Assembly (NCBI GenBank): GCA_030690365.1
Contig: JAUYGX010000076.1
Location: 1 to 64,000, forward strand
Source of the DNA: Bacteroidales bacterium
GTDB taxonomy: Bacteria > Bacteroidota > Bacteroidia > Bacteroidales > F082
DNA length: 64,000 nucleotides
Direction of reading: 5' to 3'
Of the stretch, positions 1-9,829 are shown one piece after another. The first letter of the stretch is position 1. Each line of letters starts with the position of its first letter. Made by a program: the position numbers and the translations under genes. A model generated the notes under the pieces. The model worked only from the letters and a program-made list of their open reading frames with translations, ran no database searches and had not been told where the DNA came from.

Positions 1-570
1 TTTTTTATGTCATTTATGCTATAAAAGTGGATTGTCACAAGAATTTCCAATCAGTAACCAAACCCACTATTAAAAACCAAGTAATCGCCTTTCCCTCATG
101 GGGAAAGGTAAGGGATAGGGGTATTGACCTTACATAGCGGAGGAATCTGAACTTCAGCTAAATTCATGTCTTTTTTATGAGGGAGCAGCAGATTCCTCCG
201 TTCGCTCCTGGCGTCCGCTCAGTCGGAATGACAATCCTCTTTTTTATTGCCATTTACGAAATACAAAAAAGTCATTAACACAAAAATCTCCAATCAATAA
301 CCACCCCCACTACTAAAAACCAAGTAATCGCCTTTCCCCCTCGGGGAAAGGGGGGATAGGGGTATTGACCAGTTACTAAGCGGAGGAATCTGACGGACAC
401 CCAAATGCATGTTCATTTAAATGAAGCATCATCAGATTCCTCCGTTCGCTCCTGGCATCCGCTCAGTCGGAATGACAATCCTCTTTTTTATGTCATTTAC
501 GCAATAAATGAGGATTGTCACAAGGATTTCCAATGAGGGGCAAACTCACTACTAAAAACCTGGTAATCCA
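1..570. repeat. Tandem intergenic repeat with a period of about 244 bp (two full copies plus a partial third)
   Basis: acaatcctct recurs at 231 and 475. Both copies carry tcattta(c/t), aaaaaccaagtaatcgcctttccc...ggggaaagg, ggggtattgacc, cggaggaatctga ... cagattcctccgttcgctcctggc(g/a)tccgctcagtcggaatgacaatcctctttttta. The third copy decays after actactaaaaacc. Confidence 0.85.
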
Positions 571-664
571 CTGTACAGGCATGGATTCCAGATCAAGATA
601 TTCTACCGATGTATTGGTTGATATTCGGGATAATTTCCCCATCTTTACCATAAAATAAAAACCT

Positions 665-1456
665 ATGCCACACTGTTCCGTAGAACAAGGTTTACTCTTT
701 TACGAGGTAAAAGGAAAGGGGAGTCCTTTACTGCTTATCGCAGGATTGGCTTCGGATGTTCAAAGTTGGGTGACTGTAAAGAAATCACTTTCTTCACATT
801 TTCAGCTGATTATGGTGGACAATAGGGGAGTTGGAAGGACGAAATTTACTTCAGGAACCATTTCCATCGATCAGATGACCGAAGATATCATTTGTCTGCT
901 TGATTGTTTAGGTTATGATAAAGTCTATGTAATGGGTCATTCGATGGGAGGGATGATCGCGATGAACCTGGCAGTAAAATACCCTGAACGAGTTGACAAA
1001 CTAGTACTTACGGCCACTACACCAAAATTGAATGCAAGAAATATCTACCAGTTGCGCGATTGGGTGACGTTCATGAAAGAAGGTATGAATTTGGAAATGT
1101 GGTACAAAAACCTGTTTTATTGGATATATTCTGATGCATTTTTCGAAAAACCGGGCATGCTTACCGCATGGTTGATGGGAGCGCTGAATTATCAATATCC
1201 GGTTATACCCGACTCCTTTAGCGAACAGGTTGAAGCCATCGTAAAGTTTGACTTTACTGAAAAACTACATCAAATAAATTGCCCGACGCTTGCCCTGAAC
1301 GCAAAACACGACCGTTTATTCAATGCCGAAGAGTCGTTTCATCTGTTCAGAACCATCAAAAACATTCAATTTGAGACTCTTCCTGAGGCGGGTCATGCAT
1401 TGCATGTTGAACAGCCTGAAGATTTTGCAAAATTGGTGACTAAATTTTTATTCTAA
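665..1456 (+). CDS. alpha/beta hydrolase
   Basis: GHSMGGM nucleophile elbow, DNRGVGRT, and a C-terminal EAGHALHVEQPEDF His motif. Confidence 0.85.
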   Translation: MPHCSVEQGLLFYEVKGKGSPLLLIAGLASDVQSWVTVKKSLSSHFQLIMVDNRGVGRTKFTSGTISIDQMTEDIICLLDCLGYDKVYVMGHSMGGMIAMNLAVKYPERVDKLVLTATTPKLNARNIYQLRDWVTFMKEGMNLEMWYKNLFYWIYSDAFFEKPGMLTAWLMGALNYQYPVIPDSFSEQVEAIVKFDFTEKLHQINCPTLALNAKHDRLFNAEESFHLFRTIKNIQFETLPEAGHALHVEQPEDFAKLVTKFLF

Positions 1457-1525
1457 TGCCATTTACATCCATTTTTTAGCAAAAAGTTGTTTTGATCTCA
1501 CAGCTGCTTGCATGCAAATAAACAC

Positions 1526-1533
1526 TACTTTTG
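1526..1533 (+). promoter_or_regulatory. Bacteroidetes -7-like element TACTTTTG upstream of typA
   Basis: Matches TAnnTTTG, about 28 nt before the likely ATG at 1561. Confidence 0.45.
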
Positions 1534-1560
1534 CACTCCGTTTTTTACCAATACTTAACT

Positions 1561-3372
1561 ATGCTATCCATTCGAAATATCGCTATCATCGCTCACGTCG
1601 ATCACGGCAAAACTACACTGGTCGACAGGATGTTACACCAGGTAAAGCTATTCAGGGAAAATGAAGTTGTGGGCGATTTAATCCTCGACAACAACGACCT
1701 TGAACGCGAACGTGGTATCACCATTCTGTCGAAAAACGTATCTGTTCGTTACAAAGACGTTAAAATTAATATCATCGACACCCCTGGTCACTCCGATTTT
1801 GGTGGCGAGGTTGAGCGTGTACTCAATATGGCAGACGGTGTTCTGTTGTTGGTAGATGCGTTTGAAGGACCTATGCCACAAACCCGTTTCGTGCTTCAAA
1901 AAGCCATCGACCTGGGACTGAAACCATTGGTTGTCGTTAACAAGGTAGATAAACCCAATTGCCGTCCCGATGAGGTGTACGAAGCTGTTTTCGATTTGAT
2001 GTTTAACCTGGGTGCTTCCGAAGATCAGCTTGATTTCCCTGTGATTTACGGATCTTCCAAGGAAGGCTGGATGTCTGATCATTGGTTAAATGTAACCGAT
2101 AACGTGAGTTATTTGCTCGATCAGGTGATTGCCCACGTACCACCCGCAAAATTCAACGAAGGCACTCCTCAAATGCAGATTACCTCGCTCGATTATTCAA
2201 GTTATGTAGGACGTATTGCCGTTGGAAAACTGCATCGGGGTACATTGCAGGTAGGACAGGCGGTTTCGCTGGTAAAGCGTGATGGTACCATCCAGAAATC
2301 CAAAATCAAGGAACTTTATTTGTTTGAAGGTCTTGGAAAAGAGAAATGTAAGGTTCCTGTTCAGGCGGGTGATATTGTGGCTTTGATGGGCATCGAAGAT
2401 TTTGAAATCGGTGATACCGTAGCAGATCTCGAAAATCCGGAAGGGCTTCCCGCCATCAAGATCGATGAGCCTACCATGAGCATGTTGTTTACCATCAACA
2501 ATTCTCCGTTTTTTGGAAAAGAAGGTAAGTATGTTACTTCCAGGCACCTGCGCGACAGGCTGTATCATGAAATTGAGAAAAACCTGGCTCTGCGAGTCGA
2601 AGAAACCAATAGTTCAGATAGTTACCTGGTGTTCGGAAGGGGAATTCTGCACTTAAGCATTTTGGTTGAAACCATGCGCCGCGAAGGTTATGAGTTTCAA
2701 TTGGGACAACCAAGAGTCATTATCAAAGAAATTGACGGAGTTAAACATGAGCCTATTGAGAGCTTAACGGTACTTGTTCCCGATGAGTTTACCGGTCGTG
2801 TGATTGATATTGTAACCCTGAGAAAAGGTGAATTCACCAATCAGGAAACAAAAAATGACCGGATGATGCTCGAATTCATCATGCCTTCGAGGGCGATCAT
2901 CGGACTCAGGAATGCCATATTAACGGCCACCGAAGGTGAAGCCATTATTGCTCATCGCTTTAAAGAGTTTGCTCCCTTGAAAGGGGACATTAAAACCCGT
3001 TCCAACGGGGCTCTCATTTCCATGGAAACCGGAATTGCGATTCCATACGCCATCTGGAAGCTTAGCGATCGTGGTAGATTTTACCTGAATACGAATGAGG
3101 AAGTGTATGCCGGACAGGTAATTGGCGAAAATAGCCGCATCGGTGATATGGTTGTAAATGTGTGCCGCACAAAAAAGCTAACTAACGTCAGGGCTTCGGG
3201 TACGGATGATAAAATATTGTTGCCACCTCCAATCCGGTTTTCACTGGAAGAATTTATGGAAGTTATCCGCGAAGACGAATACCTCGAAATCACTCCCCGC
3301 TCGTTGCGTTTACGTAAGATATTACTCAACGAAAACGATAGAAAAAGGGCAGGGAACAGATTTAGCGAGTAA
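1561..3372 (+). CDS. typA: Translational GTPase TypA/BipA
   Basis: [32 protein letters not shown] and NKVDKP G motifs over the full length. The ORF-track start at 1531 is upstream; [10 protein letters not shown] at 1561 is more likely. Confidence 0.95.
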   Translation: MLSIRNIAIIAHVDHGKTTLVDRMLHQVKLFRENEVVGDLILDNNDLERERGITILSKNVSVRYKDVKINIIDTPGHSDFGGEVERVLNMADGVLLLVDAFEGPMPQTRFVLQKAIDLGLKPLVVVNKVDKPNCRPDEVYEAVFDLMFNLGASEDQLDFPVIYGSSKEGWMSDHWLNVTDNVSYLLDQVIAHVPPAKFNEGTPQMQITSLDYSSYVGRIAVGKLHRGTLQVGQAVSLVKRDGTIQKSKIKELYLFEGLGKEKCKVPVQAGDIVALMGIEDFEIGDTVADLENPEGLPAIKIDEPTMSMLFTINNSPFFGKEGKYVTSRHLRDRLYHEIEKNLALRVEETNSSDSYLVFGRGILHLSILVETMRREGYEFQLGQPRVIIKEIDGVKHEPIESLTVLVPDEFTGRVIDIVTLRKGEFTNQETKNDRMMLEFIMPSRAIIGLRNAILTATEGEAIIAHRFKEFAPLKGDIKTRSNGALISMETGIAIPYAIWKLSDRGRFYLNTNEEVYAGQVIGENSRIGDMVVNVCRTKKLTNVRASGTDDKILLPPPIRFSLEEFMEVIREDEYLEITPRSLRLRKILLNENDRKRAGNRFSE

Positions 3373-3494
3373 ATAGCATTGGGGTGATTTTATTTTTGCG
3401 ATTCTGAACCCATAGGTTATAAACTTGATCGGTGACGTTTTAAATTATCTGCTTTGTTTGAAATGCGTTTGGAGTTAATAAAATATTCAATTAG

Positions 3495-4403
3495 ATGAAA
3501 TACACGGTAAAAAATACGGCCAACCTGCTCGACACGGTGCTTGAAATGTACCATGGAATTTCACGACAGAAAGCCAAACAAATCATCAGTAAGTCGTACT
3601 TCTTTAAAAATGGAAGCAGACTTGCAAACCATCCATTGGAGGCGTTGAATACCGGGGATATTCTGGAACAAACCAATATCGATCGGGGGATGAAGCCTGT
3701 TAAGATGGCCAACCGGGCTCGTCCATTTTCCATTTATTTTGAGGATGACCACCTGATTGCAGCCTTTAAACCTGCCGGGATACTCTCCTCATTCGACAGA
3801 AATCGTCCCAAAGACAACTCATTTCAAAAGGAATTGCAGTTTTACCTGAATCAGCGCGGGGAGGAAACAATCCGGTTATGGGTAATTCATCAGATCGACA
3901 GGGAAGTGGAAGGAATCATGTTGTTCGCCTTTTCAGAGGATATCCAGGCCAAAATGATTGAGCAATGGCACGATTCGCAAATCAGATATTTAGCACTCAC
4001 CGAAAATAAACCTTTTGAAAAACAAGGTGTTATTGAAAACTGGTTGCATGAAAACGCTCAACGAAAGTTGGTAGCCACACCAAAAGAAGTAGCCAATTCA
4101 AAGTTTGCCAAAACGAGTTTTGAATACCTAAAACGCTATGGCGAGAATCATTTGCTCGAATTAAATATCCACCATGGCCGCAGCAAACAAATTCGGGCAC
4201 ATCTCTCCGATTTGGATTGCCCTGTGGTAGGCGACAGGAAATATGGCGCAGATACCCTCGTATTGCGACAAATCAGGCTGGCATTGCACTCATTGGAATT
4301 TAAACACCCTGTTAAAGGAAATTTGATCTCCTTAAAATACCAGCCGGCCGCTAAATTTTTCAATCCGTCTACCACCGAAAACGAGTTGTATAAGATTTTG
4401 TAG
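3495..4403 (+). CDS. RluA-family RNA pseudouridine synthase, divergent
   Basis: S4-like N-terminus; HQIDREVEGIMLFA in place of HRLDRxTSGLLLFA; C-terminal HGRSKQIRAHLSDLDCPVVGDRKYG. Confidence 0.85.
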   Translation: MKYTVKNTANLLDTVLEMYHGISRQKAKQIISKSYFFKNGSRLANHPLEALNTGDILEQTNIDRGMKPVKMANRARPFSIYFEDDHLIAAFKPAGILSSFDRNRPKDNSFQKELQFYLNQRGEETIRLWVIHQIDREVEGIMLFAFSEDIQAKMIEQWHDSQIRYLALTENKPFEKQGVIENWLHENAQRKLVATPKEVANSKFAKTSFEYLKRYGENHLLELNIHHGRSKQIRAHLSDLDCPVVGDRKYGADTLVLRQIRLALHSLEFKHPVKGNLISLKYQPAAKFFNPSTTENELYKIL

Positions 4404-4418
4404 ACTATCTTTGTTGAC

Positions 4419-5219
4419 ATGATAATTACCGATCACATCTCAAGTCGACATAATTCAAGAATAAAACATATTTTGCAATTGCAAAAAAGCCAGGTGCGTA
4501 CTTCGGAGCAACTGTTTGTAATTGAGGGTATAAAGGAGATCGAAAAGGCCTTTTATTCGGGTATCTCCATCGAAAGTGTATTTTTTTCTCCCGCAATCAT
4601 ATCTGTAAATCATCTCGGTGAATTGCTGGGTAATCAATTAAAATTTCCTGTTTTTGAAGTCACATCGGAGGTATATGCAAAAATCGCTTACCGCGAAAAT
4701 TCCGGAGGTGTAGTCGTGCTTGCCCGAATGCCTGAAAATTTGCCTGACCAGAACTCGAACAATCCAAATCCACTGTATCTTGTAATTGAAGGTGTTGAGA
4801 AACCCGGTAACCTGGGTGCTATCTACCGTACAGCCGATGCAGCAGGCGTTGATGCCATCCTGGTATGCGATCCAAAAACAGATATCTACAATCCAAACAC
4901 CATCAGGGCTTCTTTGGGATGTGTGTTTACCGTCCCCACCATTATGATGGACAGTCATTCAGCCATTTCATGGTTGAAAAAACAAGGAATTCAAATTTTA
5001 AGTACCTATCTGCAAGCCGCTATTCCCTATCATACAGCCAATTTTAAAATGCCCACCGCCATTGTCATGGGAACGGAAGCCACAGGAATTACAGAAGAAT
5101 GGGTAGATGCCTCCGATGCCAACATCATCATTCCCATGCGCGGGCAAGCCGATTCGATGAATGTGTCGGTATCCACTGCCATAGTTGTTTTCGAAGCCAT
5201 GCGTCAAAGGGGATTTTAG
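4419..5219 (+). CDS. TrmH/SpoU-family RNA 2'-O-methyltransferase
   Basis: EGVEKPGNLGAIYRTADAAG, VMGTEATGITEEW and IPMRGQADSMNVSVSTAIVVFEAMRQR motifs. Confidence 0.92.
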   Translation: MIITDHISSRHNSRIKHILQLQKSQVRTSEQLFVIEGIKEIEKAFYSGISIESVFFSPAIISVNHLGELLGNQLKFPVFEVTSEVYAKIAYRENSGGVVVLARMPENLPDQNSNNPNPLYLVIEGVEKPGNLGAIYRTADAAGVDAILVCDPKTDIYNPNTIRASLGCVFTVPTIMMDSHSAISWLKKQGIQILSTYLQAAIPYHTANFKMPTAIVMGTEATGITEEWVDASDANIIIPMRGQADSMNVSVSTAIVVFEAMRQRGF

Positions 5220-5242
5220 TTTTCGTAGATAGTCCTTAACTC

Positions 5243-6679
5243 CTACTTTTTCCAAAACATAGGAGTGAAAATCAATAAAAAGGAATAGATTTCCAAACGG
5301 CCCATCAGCATAAAAACCGTGATAATAAATTTGCTGATGGACGGTAGCGAATAGAAATTGCTCATGGGTCCCACAGCACCAAATCCGGGGCCAATACCGC
5401 CCATCGCCGTTGCAATGGCACTGGTGGAAGTGGTGCCATCCAAACCGGTGAGAATAAGCAGGATGCTGCCAATGGCAAAGACAATCAGATAAGTGATGAT
5501 AAATGTCAACAGTGAGCTGTTGTTGTCTTCATTCAGAATATTTCCATTAAGCTTTACAGTGAAAACACCCTTTGGATGCAAGCTTTTTTGAAGCAGGCGT
5601 TTGATGTTTTTAAGGGCCACCAGGTGGCGTGCCATTTTTATCCCACCTGATGTACTGCCTGTGCTGCCACCGATAAACAGCATCCCGAAAACCAAAAGGG
5701 TACCTAATTTAGGCCACAACAGATAGTCCGAAGTGGCGAAGCCCGTACAAGTAATAATAGAAACCGTTTGAAAAAAGGAATCCCGAAACGAGAGCTCCAG
5801 CGATCGGGGTGTCTGAAAATATAAAACAGCCGTTACAGCCAATCCCAATACCAATATTACAGTGATGTAAAACCTGAATTCATCATTTTTCCTGATATGT
5901 GCTACATCGCGAAGAAACAGGTAGTAATGAATCACAAAATTGGTGCCTGCAAGCACCATGAAAATGATGATAACATATTGAATATAGGGAGAATAGTTGG
6001 CAATACTGGCGTTCTGTGTTGAAAATCCACCAGTGGCTACTGTCCCGAATGAGTGGCAGACACTATCGAAAAGAGGCATATCCCCCAAAAAAAGAAATAT
6101 TGCCTCAATGGCTGTCAGCAGTAGGTAGATAATCAGTAAACGGTACCCCATGGCCTTCATCCGTGGCCTGATTTTATCTTTCAGTGACGATTCCGCCGTA
6201 AACAGGTTGTAGTTCCCGATTTTTAGTGATGGTGAAACGATGATAACGAGCACAATGATACCGATTCCACCAATCCAGTGGGTCAGACTTCTCCAGAAAA
6301 GCAGCGATTTGGGCAGGGCTTCTATGTCGTTTAAAATGGATGATCCTGTGGTTGTATATCCTGAAACGGATTCAAAATAAGCATCCATTATGTTGGGTAT
6401 GTAACCCGAAATGAGATAGGGAAGGGCGCCAATCATCGAAATAATCACCCACGCTGCAGTAACCGAAACATAGGCTTCTTTCTTTCCCATTTCAACTACT
6501 TTATTCCTTTTTGAAAGTAAGAAGCTTATAGCCACCAGCATCGCAGCAGCCACAAACGAAAGCAAAAATGGTGTTGCGGGTTCATCGTAATGCCAAGCCA
6601 GGGCCATGCAAAATAAAAGCGCTATGGCGGAAATGGTGATGACCCTTTGCAGGATTCGCAGTACAGTGTTGATATTCAT
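5243..6679 (-). CDS. trkH: TrkH-family potassium uptake protein
   Basis: Polytopic protein with SVSGYTTTGSS, ATGGFSTQNAS, TCTGFATSDY and GGSTGSTSGGIKMAR filter motifs. Confidence 0.93.
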   Translation of the reverse strand: MNINTVLRILQRVITISAIALLFCMALAWHYDEPATPFLLSFVAAAMLVAISFLLSKRNKVVEMGKKEAYVSVTAAWVIISMIGALPYLISGYIPNIMDAYFESVSGYTTTGSSILNDIEALPKSLLFWRSLTHWIGGIGIIVLVIIVSPSLKIGNYNLFTAESSLKDKIRPRMKAMGYRLLIIYLLLTAIEAIFLFLGDMPLFDSVCHSFGTVATGGFSTQNASIANYSPYIQYVIIIFMVLAGTNFVIHYYLFLRDVAHIRKNDEFRFYITVILVLGLAVTAVLYFQTPRSLELSFRDSFFQTVSIITCTGFATSDYLLWPKLGTLLVFGMLFIGGSTGSTSGGIKMARHLVALKNIKRLLQKSLHPKGVFTVKLNGNILNEDNNSSLLTFIITYLIVFAIGSILLILTGLDGTTSTSAIATAMGGIGPGFGAVGPMSNFYSLPSISKFIITVFMLMGRLEIYSFLLIFTPMFWKK

Positions 6680-6945
6680 AACGTTGCCTTTACCATTCAG
6701 AAATCAAATACTTACTGAATGTTTCAGGTTCACTTCTTTTCGATGGTAAACTACTACGTTTTCATTTTTTGATAAAAAAAAACCAGTCATTGTCATGAAC
6801 ATATTTCCTGGTTTTATGCGGGTGCAAAAATAATGTTATTTTAATTGAAGATAACGGGTAGCGGCAGTGTTTTCATCCTGCGATCAACCAAAAAAGGAAC
6901 CCAAACAAGTTCAGATTGATAAACAAACGATTGTAATGACAATTC

Positions 6946-7791
6946 CTATTTTATTATTTTGACCAAAACCGGCAGGTGATCCGATGGAAAGTGATTATTT
7001 TTCAGTCTCTTGTCGATGTGGATATATTCCGCTACCTGAAGATTTTGAACAAAGATATAATCAATGCATTCTTCTATTGGTTGGTCAATCATAAAATCAT
7101 TAAAAGTACCGGTTGGCCCGGATATTTTTCCTTTCTTATCGAATACCGGTTTTCCCATTTGTTTTGAAATATATCGAATTGGATTCGATTCAGGCTCTGA
7201 GTTAAGATCTCCCATCAATATTACAGAAGTCTTTGATTCTTCTGTGGTTATCTGGTTGATGGAATCCATTATCAACCGGGCAGATTCCATCCTGGCTACT
7301 TCGCCCAGGTGATCGAAATGCGTGTTAAAAACCCAAAGGATCCTTTGATCAGTTTTACTCAAGAATTCACCAAAGGTGCAAATTCGCGGTAATGCTGCAT
7401 CCCATCCGGTTGAAACCTGATTGGGTGTTTGCGAAAGCCAGAAAGTGGAGGAGGTCAACGCCTGAAAGTGGGTGGTATCGTAAAATATGGCCGAATACTC
7501 ACCTATACCACCGGCTTCCCTGCCAATTCCAATAAATTGATAACCAGTCAGGTTGTCTTCTAAATAGGCCATTTGTTGTGGCAATGCTTCCTGAACACCA
7601 AAAAAATCAGGATGGTACCGTTTTACGATCTCCACCAGGCCAGCCTTTCGGAAATTCCAATTGTCGGCACTGTCGGCCTGGTTATCATATCGTATATTCC
7701 ACGACATAACGCTTAGCGTTGTATCCTGAGCAACAAGGTTTACGCAAAACAAGAGGACTAAGATAAAAATCAGCTGACTTCTGGCTCTCAT
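6946..7791 (-). CDS. Endonuclease/exonuclease/phosphatase-family protein (secreted)
   Basis: Signal peptide; SWNIRYDN, FGVQEA, GDLNSEPES and FPSDHLPV motifs. Confidence 0.9.
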   Translation of the reverse strand: MRARSQLIFILVLLFCVNLVAQDTTLSVMSWNIRYDNQADSADNWNFRKAGLVEIVKRYHPDFFGVQEALPQQMAYLEDNLTGYQFIGIGREAGGIGEYSAIFYDTTHFQALTSSTFWLSQTPNQVSTGWDAALPRICTFGEFLSKTDQRILWVFNTHFDHLGEVARMESARLIMDSINQITTEESKTSVILMGDLNSEPESNPIRYISKQMGKPVFDKKGKISGPTGTFNDFMIDQPIEECIDYIFVQNLQVAEYIHIDKRLKNNHFPSDHLPVLVKIIK

Positions 7792-7860
7792 GGTTAAAAG
7801 TGTTTTATTAAAAACGAAATTACTTCATATTTGTCAACCTGGATGGATGTGAATACAATG

Positions 7861-7895
7861 AAAAAGCCGGCATCTTAAATGATACCGGCTTTTTA
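7861..7895. terminator. Bidirectional rho-independent terminator
   Basis: aaaaagccggcatc-ttaaat-gataccggcttttt. Confidence 0.75.
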
Positions 7896-7907
7896 GTTGC
7901 TCAAATT

Positions 7908-9713
7908 CTAAAACAACCCATCGTTTCGATAGATTTCAAGTTGCACTTCGGCAAATGGTTCAATGAGTTGCGATTTTTGATTTTCCAATTTAATGACCTC
8001 ACCGGTTTTAAAATTGATGCTAATCACATCTCCATCTTTCAATTGGAGCGCATCGAGCGATTTATAAGTCAGAATGGGGAAAGCCGCGTTGATGGCATTG
8101 CGTTCGTAAATGGCACCAAACGATTCGGCCAGAATAGCCTGAACACCAAGCGTTGCAAACCCATCTACTGCCTGCTGACGTGAGCTACCGGCACCAAAAT
8201 TCTTGCCTGTAATCACGATGTCGCCCGGCTTAACGCGTTTGGCAAAATCTTCATAACCTGCCAGGTTATCAAATATATACTGCCCCATTTCCTTTGGATC
8301 GGTAATCTGAAGATACCGGTTGTGGAAAATCATGTCGGTATCGATGTCATCCTTTTTAATCACCCATACCCGTCCTGAAATCACATCTTGTTTTTCGCTT
8401 ACATCCTTATGCTGAGCAAAGATATTATTTGTGCCAACCTCCAGGTCCTGCTGACTATAATCGGCGGCAATTTCCGGAATATCATCCTCTGTGGTGATGT
8501 AACCTGCTATAGCAGAAGCAGCTACCGTAGCCGGAGAAGCCAGATAAACGGCTCCTTTTCCCTGTTTTCCCGGAAAATTGCGGTTACCAGTGCTGATGGT
8601 TACTTCGCCAGGTCCGTTTTGCCCCACCTGACCGGCTGCACATCCGGCACATCCGGCGTTGCTTAACAACGCACCGACTTTTTTAAAGGTGGCAATGAGG
8701 CCTTCTTCGAGACATTGCAACCAGATTTCATCGGTGGCCGGGACGATTTTCAGTACCACACCCGGTGCCACCTTGCGGTTCTTCAGAATACGGGCCGCTG
8801 TCCGCATGTCTTCGATTCGGCCGTTGGTACAACTTCCGATAAAAGCAGAATCGATGCGGGTATTCCGTGCCACATCAACATCAACGGTGTCGTGCGGTTT
8901 TCCCGGACGGCTCACCATGGGCACATAAGTGCTGATATCGATGGTGAATTCCTGTTCATAGGTGGCATCCGGATCAGCCATTGGTTTCTCCAGTTTGCGT
9001 CCTGTTTGCTTTTCGCAATACTGCATGATGGCATCAGAAGGAGTAAACAACAATACGATTACGCCCATTTCTGTACCCATCGAAGCGATGGTAATGCGTT
9101 CATCCAGTGTAAGTTCGTCAACCGCCTCACCATAAAACTCAACCGAATAACCCAGTAGCGTGTTGGCTCCGAATTGATGTAACAAGTTCAGGACAATGTC
9201 CTTGGCCGTTACATTGGAAGGTCGCTTTTCTGTAAAAGTGATTTTAACGGAAGGCGGCACTTTAAACCAAACCTTTCCTTTGTTGAAAGCTACTGCGATG
9301 TCGATATCACCCATCCCTTGACCAAAGGCACCAATAGAACCAAGGATGTTGGCATGCGAATCGGTTGTTACCGCCGTTGATCCGGGCCAGGCCAGACCTT
9401 CGCTTATTAAGGTATGGGTACCAATTCCGGTATTGATGTCAAAAACCTTAATGCCGTGTTTTCTTGCGTAGGTGCGTACAATTTGCTGGTTTACAGCATA
9501 TTTTTGATCACTACCTGTGGGGTTGGTGTCGAAAGTAAAAAAGGTACGGCTTACATCATCCACCTCCAGGCCATGTTCTTCCAGGGTTTTAACTACGTTG
9601 GGTCCACCAAAATCACGGGCTACACGGGCATCTATCAATATATCGACTATGTCGCCTGGCTTTACCTGAGATCTGTCGGTATGCTTTGCCAGAATTTTTT
9701 CAATTAGATTCAT
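7908..9713 (-). CDS. Single-chain aconitase/3-isopropylmalate dehydratase family hydro-lyase (large and small domains fused)
   Basis: SCTNGRIEDM, NAGCAGCAAGQVG cluster cysteines and the swivel-domain motif GKNFGAGSSRQQAVDG in one 601-aa chain. Confidence 0.88.
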   Translation of the reverse strand: MNLIEKILAKHTDRSQVKPGDIVDILIDARVARDFGGPNVVKTLEEHGLEVDDVSRTFFTFDTNPTGSDQKYAVNQQIVRTYARKHGIKVFDINTGIGTHTLISEGLAWPGSTAVTTDSHANILGSIGAFGQGMGDIDIAVAFNKGKVWFKVPPSVKITFTEKRPSNVTAKDIVLNLLHQFGANTLLGYSVEFYGEAVDELTLDERITIASMGTEMGVIVLLFTPSDAIMQYCEKQTGRKLEKPMADPDATYEQEFTIDISTYVPMVSRPGKPHDTVDVDVARNTRIDSAFIGSCTNGRIEDMRTAARILKNRKVAPGVVLKIVPATDEIWLQCLEEGLIATFKKVGALLSNAGCAGCAAGQVGQNGPGEVTISTGNRNFPGKQGKGAVYLASPATVAASAIAGYITTEDDIPEIAADYSQQDLEVGTNNIFAQHKDVSEKQDVISGRVWVIKKDDIDTDMIFHNRYLQITDPKEMGQYIFDNLAGYEDFAKRVKPGDIVITGKNFGAGSSRQQAVDGFATLGVQAILAESFGAIYERNAINAAFPILTYKSLDALQLKDGDVISINFKTGEVIKLENQKSQLIEPFAEVQLEIYRNDGLF

Positions 9714-9829
9714 GAATTGAGATTATAATTTGCATCAAAAATAGAATAAACCACCTTTATAAAACGCTGGAATCTGTCTAAATTATTCCTAACGACAGGC
9801 AATGGAAAACATTCAAACTAAATAAACAA

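Noticed and set aside
1678-2082. Antisense ORFs inside typA, the aconitase-like gene, the RND permease, gyrA, clpC and others
   Set aside because: All are shadow ORFs opposite strong coding frames, with no recognisable domains or independent start context.
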